Assembly: GCA_001600055.1 (NCBI GenBank)
Contig: BCIV01000007.1
Coordinates: 248,001-312,000 of the forward strand
DNA from: Filobasidium wieringae
Lineage: Eukaryota; Basidiomycota; Tremellomycetes; Filobasidiales; Filobasidiaceae
Direction of reading: 5' to 3'
Length of the DNA: 64,000 nucleotides
A program made the position numbers and the translations under genes. Shown one piece after another: positions 56,653 through 64,000 of this stretch. Position 1 is the stretch's first letter; each line of letters opens with the position of its first letter. A model generated the notes under the pieces. That model was not told the DNA's origin. It made no database searches and saw nothing but the letters and a program-made list of their open reading frames with translations.

Positions 56653-57349
56653 CGTTGAAGGTTTGCTTCAAATTCCGTTTGGAAGGCGGTTGTAGAAGAT
56701 GGATGAACAATTGAGCTAGTGATATCCAAGCGAGACTCGGGCTAGCTGTGCTTGTGTAGATGAAGACCACGTACTTGCCCAGAAAAGCTGGTGACATCGA
56801 GCAGAACTGGGGTATCTATAGCAAAAATGTGGAGATCGTGGAGGCCCATCGCTTTCCCCAGATAGAGAATTGAACGCCAAGGGGGTCTTGGCGAAAGTGG
56901 AAGAGGATCGATTTTGGACGGATCCCGAATGAACTGACATCTGCTTCCTTCGCCTTTGATCTCAGGCGCCCCCAGCGGTTTCGCCTTTTAGCTTCCGCAT
57001 TGAACAGCTTCTTCCCCTGAAATTCGCTGACAGTCGCGCCTGACAGCGGACCGATCTCCGAGGTCGTCGCGACAAAGGCGACAAATGTCACGAGACCCAC
57101 TGGTCGCCCACATTCACGGTTGGGAAAGCGGTTTCTTCCGCCGCTTCCAACGATTGAAGTGGGATCGGCGTTGATCGGAGTTCAGTAGACGAATAGCGAA
57201 CTGTTCTATAGGTACAGACTGTTGGAAGGGCTCGCTATGGGAGCGATGTTGTCCGATGAACGAGGGTCACGGCAGTATCGCGAAAGGTGCGATCTTGCGC
57301 TCATGTGATAATGGATATTGGATAACTATGAACCGGAACTCTATATGAA
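56653..57349. other. permease promoter region, about 0.7 kb
   Basis: Between the permease start (-) and tRNA-Met (+). No additional gene recognised. Confidence 0.4.
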
Positions 57350-57420
57350 GGCCTCCTGGTGTAATGGCAACACTAGAGTCTCATAATCTCTCACTCCGAG
57401 TTCGATTCTCGGGGAGGCCA
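57350..57420 (+). tRNA. elongator tRNA-Met (CAT)
   Basis: Acceptor stem GGCCTCC/GGAGGCC, D-stem GTGT/ACAC, and anticodon loop CTCATAA with anticodon CAT. The anticodon stem AGAGT/TCTCT has a T-T pair next to the loop, as in other eukaryotic elongator tRNA-Met. The T-arm CCGAG-TTCGATT-CTCGG keeps the TTC start, which initiator tRNAs lack. Discriminator A, 71 nt, no intron. Confidence 0.9.
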
Positions 57421-57435
57421 AAGTTGAAACATTCC

Positions 57436-57440
57436 TTTTT
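57436..57440 (+). terminator. RNA polymerase III terminator
   Basis: Five consecutive T residues 15 bases after the tRNA-Met 3' end. Confidence 0.7.
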
Positions 57441-57610
57441 GCCGGGCTTATCATTGACCAATTTTTATACCGCTCCAACCCGATCGTACGGTTATCTGGC
57501 TGACAGCTGACAGGATTTGGCTGAAAGATACACTTGAAATGTTGCTTGTACATGCTGGTATCGTTTCGTCTGTATACAACTTGTTTCTGTGGATTGCAAT
57601 GGTATCGTTT

Positions 57611-59096
57611 TCACCACTCAGCGCCCTCTGCCGCCAGTGATTCTTTTCTTCCAGTACTGTTGACATCGAGGAATGGCTTTTCGCCAACAGAACAGACTCT
57701 ATCTCCCGCTCGCTTAGCCTCGTAGTCATATGTTGCACTGTATGAGAAAGGGGCGTTAGTCGATGTTCCGCTCTCACAGCCTGCCCTAAGCTGCTCACGA
57801 GTGGAATGTACTGCGGTTATCCCAGATCGCAACCGCGTTCTTCGTCCATTTGAATCGGACTTGCAAGTCATGATTTTGGGTCAAAAGGTCGTTACAGTAT
57901 TTCATCAAGAAACTGTTGCGAACAGTATCAGCTAAGGTTCTCGCGCTCGTCTAAAGCATCGTACTCACTCATTCTCATCCCGCGTGACCCCGTTGATCCT
58001 CTTCGTAAATGCGTAGTTGATAAACAAACTCTTCCAACCAGTTACAGCTATAGAATAAATCGATGGCATTAGTATATAGAACGTTTTCAGTGTTTCGGAA
58101 CCATGAATGACGTACGATTTGTTCGTACTACTGGATGAACGGAACGCAAATCCTCCCCAGAGTTGTTTGGATGACCTCTGCCCTTACTCTTGATAGGAAT
58201 ACCCAGTCGACGCGCCTCCTCGTGGAAGAAATTGGCATCGTGCGTTGCAGTGAGTCCTTCGAGGAGTTTCTGGATAGGAGCGCTGATCCGGTCATAGACT
58301 TCGTACGCTGAGCCCCATAGGGTGTCTCCTCCAACTTTAGGCAGAGTGTGGATCTTCAGCGCGGCATAATCAGATGGATTCGATTCGAAGGTGATGTCCG
58401 AGCTAAGGAAATCATCAAATGCTGGAGTCAGCTCTACGAACTCTCGATGGCCAGACAAACATACTCACTGCCAACCGGTCGACGCATAGGTCGATTTGTC
58501 ATCGAATGCCTGCCTCAGGCCGCCTCCCTTTTTTTGCTTGTCACTGCTGATCTCAGCTATCACTCCGCTACCTAGTAGCTCGGGCGAATCTTCAGTTAGC
58601 GGATGGACATGAAGACCGGAAGCGACAGGTCGACCAGAAAGCCGACCCAACTTGTCGCCTAGCTCTGTCATCTGGGCACCGGTAAGGTCTTGATCGCGGA
58701 AGAAGCAGACCCCTCTGCGTGAGACTGTGCGAGTTTCAGCGCAATGCCATACGGGTAAGCAAGCACGAGGCTTACTCAATACGGCCAGATCTCGAATGAG
58801 TCTTTCTGAATCGTCAGCAGTGAGCAGATCTGCCAGTTGAAGATCTTTGTTGAACTCCCGACCAATGGCAGGGGTTACATCAAAGTGCTATACAGTATAA
58901 ACGCTTACAGGTTAGCTTACTGGCACCGCACTTTCGCTGAGCGCGCGCCACCAACCTCATATGACTCAAAGGATCCAGTATAAGGTAAAGGTCCAGCATT
59001 TTGGGACTGATCCAACTCTTTCTCCGAGTATTCACCACGGAGGTCGAGAATCGAAACGGATGGTTCTCGCGTGCCAGTAGTTGTTCGGTTAAGCAT
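57611..59096 (-). CDS. TauD/TfdA (Jlp1-like) Fe(II)/2-oxoglutarate dioxygenase
   Basis: Seven exons: 58956-59096, 58776-58887, 58469-58712, 58116-58402, 57969-58047, 57799-57912, 57611-57737; 367 aa. Blocks in family order are HFDVTPAIGREF, RGVCFFRDQDLT, GWHSDITFE with iron ligands His166 and Asp168, KVGGDTLWGSAYEVYDR, HPVVRTN, PVTGWKSLFIN and WDNRSTFH with distal His325. A co-substrate-binding Arg (339) follows. Members couple 2-oxoglutarate decarboxylation to hydroxylation; Jlp1 cleaves sulfonates or taurine to sulfite, others act on related acids. One acceptor (before RGVCFF) was chosen because it restores the conserved motif. Divergent from the aldo-keto reductase across about 0.4 kb. Confidence 0.88.
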
Positions 59097-59511
59097 GATG
59101 AAACGTATGAATCTATGTGGTAGTTGGCTGGGGAGACTTCCAAATAACAGGAATGACAGTAATTCCGAATATGACCTCCATTGATATATATATGGATTTC
59201 AGCGACGTCGGACTCAGGTACATTCCGGGATTACACCGACGTGATCGAGGTTGATTGCTCATCAGATGTTCACGTCCGTTGTCTTTATTTGGCTGCAGTT
59301 GATGGCGTGCTCGACGAAGTGAAACGAGAATAGCGCGGACCGGACCGGACATCGGCGATGAGCGATGGTTGTTAGAATGTCAGGCTGGCTTTTCCCAAAC
59401 CTCAGAGCTTCAGAACGATCCACATTCTGGCTCTGAATCACCAGCAACAATCCATCAGCCTTGATTCTCATACATTTGCACGATTGACACATCGGAAGGA
59501 ACGATCTAAGC
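59097..59511. promoter_or_regulatory. shared divergent promoter, dioxygenase/aldo-keto reductase
   Basis: 415 bp between two outward-facing oxidoreductase genes. A TATATATAT run at 59185-59193 is about 90 bp upstream of the dioxygenase start on the minus strand and about 320 bp from the reductase start. Suggests possible co-regulation. Confidence 0.45.
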
Positions 59512-60767
59512 ATGTCTAATATCCCTACATTCAAGCTGAGCACCACCGGTGATGCCATGCCAATTGTGGGAACGGTAAGTATACTTTGCATCAACACGAA
59601 TCTGAGCTGATCGAAAAGTCCCTGTGTAGGGTCTGTGGAAAGTTCCTGAGAAGGATTGTGCTGAGGTGGTCTACCAGGCTCTCAAGGCTGGATACCGTAT
59701 GTTCGACTCCTCTTCTGACTACGGAAACGAGCACGAAAGCGGAAAAGGATTGAAGCGAGCCATCGATGAGGGTATCGTTAAGAGGGAAGACGTTTTCATT
59801 GTGACCAAATTGTGGAACACCTTCAAGGTAAGACCGATTGAAATATGGAGGTTGCATCAAATTGAATCAATATCCCATCACATTGAATAGAAAGCCGAGA
59901 ATGTTGAGCCTGAATGCCGTCGCCAGCTTGCCAACTGGCAGACCGACTATTTTGACCTGTAAGCTTTGTGAGCAACATGTCTATTCTTCCGGCTTACAGT
60001 CTGCTGTATACAGGTACCTGGTTCATTTCCCAATCGCGCTCGGATACGGTACGCTTTTTCTGCCTGACTTTGCTGTCGATAAAGCTGACCTATCAGATGG
60101 CTTAGTCGACCCCTCCGCCCGTTACCCTCCTGAATGGCATCAGGATGGTAAGATCGTTACCGAGCGTGCTCCTTTGCACCTTACTTGGGCTGCCATGGAG
60201 TCTTTGGTCGACCAGAAGCTTGTCCGAAACCTCGGTGTCTGTTCTTTCCCCGGTGCGCTGCTCATGGACTTGATGACCTACGCCAGGATCCCGCCCAGCG
60301 TGCATCAAGTGGAGATGCACCCTTACAACACTCAGCAAGATCAGAAAGACCTGTGTGATGCCTTTGATATCAAAATGATGGCTTTCTGCAGCTTTGGACC
60401 CGCAAGGTGAGTGAACTCTGGGTATGATCTCGACAAATCGACGGATGCTGATGATCGCACGAATAGCTGGGTTGAGCTGGATGTCCCTACCGTTAAACTG
60501 GTCGAATCCCTGTTCAGTCATTCCGTTGTCACCGACATCGCAAAACGAGTGAACCACGATCCGGCAGCAGTGCTGCTTCGATGGGCTACTCAAAGAGGCT
60601 TTATAGTAATTCCCAAGAGTGTCAAGCCAGAACGCATGGCCGAGAATCTCCGTTGCACGGAGTTTGATCTTTCCGAGGAAGACATTGAGGAGATTTCAAA
60701 GTTGGATAGAGGCTTCAGATTTGGAAACCCCAAGGCCTTCGATCCTCGCTTGAGCATATTCGCATAG
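59512..60767 (+). CDS. aldo-keto reductase, xylose reductase-like
   Basis: Six exons: 59512-59574, 59630-59827, 59891-59958, 60014-60048, 60097-60406, 60467-60767; 324 aa, the usual length. The catalytic tetrad is visible: Asp47 and Tyr52 ([11 protein letters not shown]), Lys81 (IVTKLWN), His114 (YLVHFPIAL). [11 protein letters not shown] and [13 protein letters not shown] are the xylose-reductase-specific loop and the NADPH 2'-phosphate-binding segment. The enzyme reduces aldoses or other carbonyls with NAD(P)H in the cytosol. The intron at 60049-60096 is 48 nt, divisible by three and stop-free, so retention would insert 16 residues next to the catalytic His loop. Start chosen at the only ATG leading into [11 protein letters not shown]. 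Confidence 0.92.
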
Positions 60768-61147
60768 AGTGTTTACTAAAATTAATGATTACACGAACGT
60801 AACGTTTTCGAGCGTATAGATGCACCAGATGTGATACTGTCTAGATTGTACAGGTTATATGCAACTTTGAAGCTTCACACAATTACACATCGAGTACATT
60901 GACATATCAAACTCGACACATGTCCGCGCGCTAAGCCCGCGCCGGTTGCATCGGGCGTTTATCATTATTACAAATTGTCCCCGCAACAGTGGGCAGCAGC
61001 GTTGAGAATGGTGTCACATGTCACATTGATAGATTCGACATACCGAGCAGCTACCGAACGATCGTTGTCAGAATGTAAGGAAGACTCTTTTCACATTCCC
61101 TTTACCTGAAGGACAGTGATTCCGAAAGCTTGCGCATACATATACGA
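60768..61147. other. intergenic, about 0.38 kb
   Basis: Tandem spacer between aldo-keto reductase and permease, AT-rich at the left. Nothing else recognised. Confidence 0.4.
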
Positions 61148-63514
61148 ATGCCTACAGTTTCGCGTCCGTCGGCTTCTCAGTACCAGTACGTCGCACTTCA
61201 AACATTCGAACCTGAAGCGATGGACCACATCTCCTCCAAGGATGACTACGCCAGAGAGGATGCTCTCTCCCCAGTAGAGAGCAAAGGGAAAGTCTACGAG
61301 GAAGAATACAATCCTGTAGGGAGAGAGAACCTTCGTAAGGCTGCCTCCAGGGTCATGAGTCTACGAGCTGAGTTGCTGATGTCATCACTCATTTCGCGTG
61401 CAGATGAGAAGATCGCTCCGTAAGTTGAAAGAAATTCTACTGCTGTACCGACCCGTATCAGATAAAGTCATTCGGGTTGCTGATACGCTTTCTTGCATCT
61501 AGTCACACCACTTATGAAGGGTATCACCGATATGATCCAAGTTTCACCTGGGATCCAGCAGAGGAGGTGAGGCTTGTGAGAAAGGCAGACTTGATGCTCC
61601 TTAGTGAGTGTAAACATATCCTTGCGGAATAATCCAGCTGAAAATTGCTGTTCTGTTCATAGCGGTAGTATGCTTGATGTTCTTTGGTCTCCAGCTGGAT
61701 CGAGGGAGTAAGTGTTAAGTGATAATCAGCATTAGATGAGTCTGCCTGATTGACAGCTCGTTTAATTTTCAGACATATCAAATGGTTCGTACTGCTCAAG
61801 TGCCTACACGAACTGCGAGCTGCGTTGATTGGGATCTATCTTTCAGCTCTCGCCGACAGTCTCCTTAAGAACCTTGGAATGACGACCAATGACTACAACA
61901 ACGGGACCACCATCCAGGTCTTAGCTTTCTTGGCCTTCGAATTCCCATCGCAATTGATCCTCTCTCGCGTAGGATTTCAGAGATGGCTACCTCTTTTAAT
62001 GATGTTTTGGGGTATCGTCTCGCTCTTCCAGGCATTTATGACCAACCGTACCGGTTTCTACTTGACTCGATTCCTTATCGGTGCTTGTGAGGGAGGATTT
62101 ATCCCTGGAGCTGTACTTTACACCAGTTATTGGTACACCTCAAAAGAGCTGGCTACCCGACTGTGTTTCTTCTGGAGCACTTTAAACATAGCTCGTGTCT
62201 GCTCGGCGTTGCTTGCGGCTGGTATTCTGAAAATGAGGGGGATCGCTGGACGTCCAGGATGGTTCTGGCTATTCGTACTGGAAGGCCTTATTACCTGCTG
62301 CATCGCTATCTTCGCGTTCTGTTGGCTACCATGGAGTCCTACAAGGACTACCGGTGTCTTCTGGCGCAAGTCTTGGTTCAATGAGAGGGAGGAAAAGATC
62401 ATGGTCAACCGAGTCTTGCGCGATGATCCTGCAAAGGGTCTTACCGCGTTGAAGAACACCATTACTGTCGCAGATGTCAAGGAGGCTTGGAGCGACAAGC
62501 ACTTCTGGCCATTGGTCTTCCTTGGACTTATCGCATATATTCCTCAATCGCCGGTTCAAGGATACTTGACGTATTCCTTGAAATCCCTAGGGTTCTCAAC
62601 ATTCAACTCGAACATGCTTACAGTGAGACCTGTTCTGATTGCCTAAGTACGGCAATAGAGGCTGATCAAACATATTCTAGATTCCATCCGCTGCTTTGCA
62701 AATCGTTACTATGTTGCTGATCAGTTGGTCAAGCTCATACTTTAACGAGCGCACCTTGTAAGTCGTATCGAGAACGCTTCCTTTGACTCAACTTAGATAT
62801 CGTTCCTCGGTAGCCACTGCATGTTCGGCGAGTTTTGGTCCATGCCCATCCTCATCGCCATGAACATTCTACCCGATGGAGGCAGAGAGTGGTCAAGGTT
62901 CTCGATGGTCACGCTCATCGCAGGATGTGAGTCTAGTGAATTTCGTTGTATTCATAAGTCATACTAACGTTTCGTTTCAGACCCCTATTTCCATCCCATT
63001 CTGACGTCGTGGATCAGCGAGAACTCGTTCTCCGTGAAACGTAGATCCATCCAAGTCACGACCTACAACATCGTGGTCCAGATGGGCTCTGTCATCTCGT
63101 CTCAGATCTATCGAGCAGATGGTACGCCCAGATGATCGTACTATAGACATTCCCATACTGATCCCGGCTTCTACGGAAGATGCACCCTACTACCATAGAG
63201 GAAACAAGGTTAGTCTATTTCACACTACCAAAAAGCTCTTGAGCTGATCAATGCGAACGCTATAGGTTCTCGTGTCCATCTGCGGCCTATCACTGATAGT
63301 GTTCTTCTTGACCTGGTGGTACATCGGTCACCTCGTAAGTTTCACCCGATAGCTACATTTTTAGACGCTAAGAAACTATTTGCTGGGACAGAATTCGAAG
63401 AAGGAGAGGATCTGGAACAGCATGACATCGGAGGAAAGGTTCGCATATCAGGAGGATGTCGCGGCGCGAGAGAAGGAAGGACCAAAGAGGTTGGACTTCA
63501 GGCTCAGCAGATAG
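61148..63514 (+). CDS. MFS anion:cation symporter family permease (Dal5/Seo1/Liz1-like)
   Basis: Eleven exons: 61148-61419, 61503-61603, 61663-61707, 61773-61784, 61847-62622, 62681-62757, 62814-62926, 62981-63121, 63180-63208, 63266-63334, 63392-63514; 585 aa. A cytoplasmic N-terminus of about 120 residues precedes FFGLQLDRGNISNAL, the ACS-family helix-1 signature. ACEGGFIPGAVLYTSYWYTSKELATR, PGWFWLFVLEGL and an NLG-type C-terminal tail (TSEERFAYQEDVAAREKEGP) follow. Exon 4 is only 12 nt and encodes the Asn-Ile-Ser core of the signature. Family members import allantoate, nicotinate, pantothenate, biotin precursors or sulfonates. Next to the TauD-type dioxygenase a sulfonate or related anion is an attractive but unproven substrate. 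Confidence 0.88.
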
Positions 63515-64000
63515 AGTTGGTTGTAGGATATAGATTTGGGTATTTGGATGGAATTCTGTGCGATCTGTGTAATGAGCAACACTTTCAGGTCTCAGAAACG
63601 TTACAGTCATTGAAATAGCTCTTGACCCGTCCTTCAATTTGGGTGGCCAATATTACACTTGTCTGTCTATTGATACTGATTTGGGGTGACGAGCGGCAAG
63701 TGATTGCCAAAGACGTTACCGGCGAGGCTAAGATGACATCTGAGAGTGGTGAAAGGTGACTTCATGTCAATGAATTGCTCGCTCTCAAACAGTAACACCC
63801 GGCCAGCATAGTGCACGCCATAGATACGCCTGGTGGTAGAGGGTTCAATAAGTATGGATCGTGGCAAGGTAGTTGCTAAGGTTTAGTCCTACTATCTATA
63901 GTTTCTACAATCAAGTCCAGATATCTTCCATAGGATAGGAATTTGTGTTCAATACTACAAATGCTTGGTAGGTCTGTGCGTGGTGAAACGCCTATCGATC
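63515..64000. other. right-edge spacer, about 0.49 kb
   Basis: Only short open frames (for example minus strand 63667-63867) without recognisable features. May contain the flank of a gene outside the window. Confidence 0.4.

Noticed and set aside
1..64000. Transposons, CRISPR arrays, viral or bacterial-type operons
   Set aside because: No terminal repeats, reverse transcriptase, transposase, integrase or capsid motifs and no spaced direct repeats were seen; all genes carry introns of one uniform style.

Overview
This window looks like a nuclear segment of a basidiomycete yeast, most likely a tremellomycete (Cryptococcus/Kwoniella-like). Genes are dense and very intron-rich: most have 5-23 exons separated by introns of about 45-75 nt with GTRNGY donors, CTRAY-like branch sites and YAG acceptors. 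Several exons are only 7-17 nt. Gene families fit a fungus: Zn2Cys6 regulators, Ndc80-complex Spc25, TRAPPII Trs120, a delta-12 desaturase, a GPI mannoprotein and MFS sugar/anion permeases. All gene models were assembled by hand from reading frames and splice sites. Exon phases were checked to add up to whole codons, but no transcript evidence was available.

Layout. 1-6.3 kb: the 5' part of an Nvj2/TEX2-like lipid-transfer protein (-), then a large Zn2Cys6 regulator (+). 6.3-14.6 kb: housekeeping genes ISY1 (-), GIS2/CNBP (+), a mitochondrial pterin-dehydratase-like protein (-), SPC25 (+) and RAD57/XRCC3 (-). A tRNA with an intron follows at 14.8 kb, then COQ10 (+), RPB2 (-), SMC6 (+), a small Zn2Cys6 factor (+) and TRS120 (-) up to 34.4 kb. 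34.8-40.6 kb: a delta-12 fatty-acid desaturase (-) and a steryl-ester/acylglycerol lipase (+) diverge from a 1.8-kb spacer. 40.9-45.2 kb: an Msb1/Mug8-like polarity protein reads in frame into a mitochondrial S-adenosylmethionine carrier. 45.4-49 kb: Pep12-type syntaxin (+) and a GPI-anchored Ser/Ala-rich surface protein (-). 49-53.5 kb: another large Zn2Cys6 regulator (-). 54.4-63.5 kb: a nutrient-use stretch with a quinate/sugar-type MFS permease (-), elongator tRNA-Met (+), a TauD/Jlp1-type dioxygenase (-), a xylose-reductase-like aldo-keto reductase (+) and a Dal5/Seo1-type anion permease (+).

How the genes work together. Most are independent housekeeping genes: transcription, splicing, recombination and SMC5/6 repair, kinetochore, vesicle traffic, CoQ and SAM transport in mitochondria. 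Two neighbourhoods suggest linked function: the divergent desaturase/lipase pair (membrane and storage lipid), and the dioxygenase-reductase-permease cluster at the right end, which could serve uptake and breakdown of a sulfonate or related carboxylate. No transposon, CRISPR, viral or prokaryotic-type defence element was seen. The most unusual observations are the in-frame polarity-protein/mitochondrial-carrier reading frame, start codons separated from the rest of the coding sequence by introns, a GC-AG intron inside a Walker A motif, and zinc clusters cut into very small exons.
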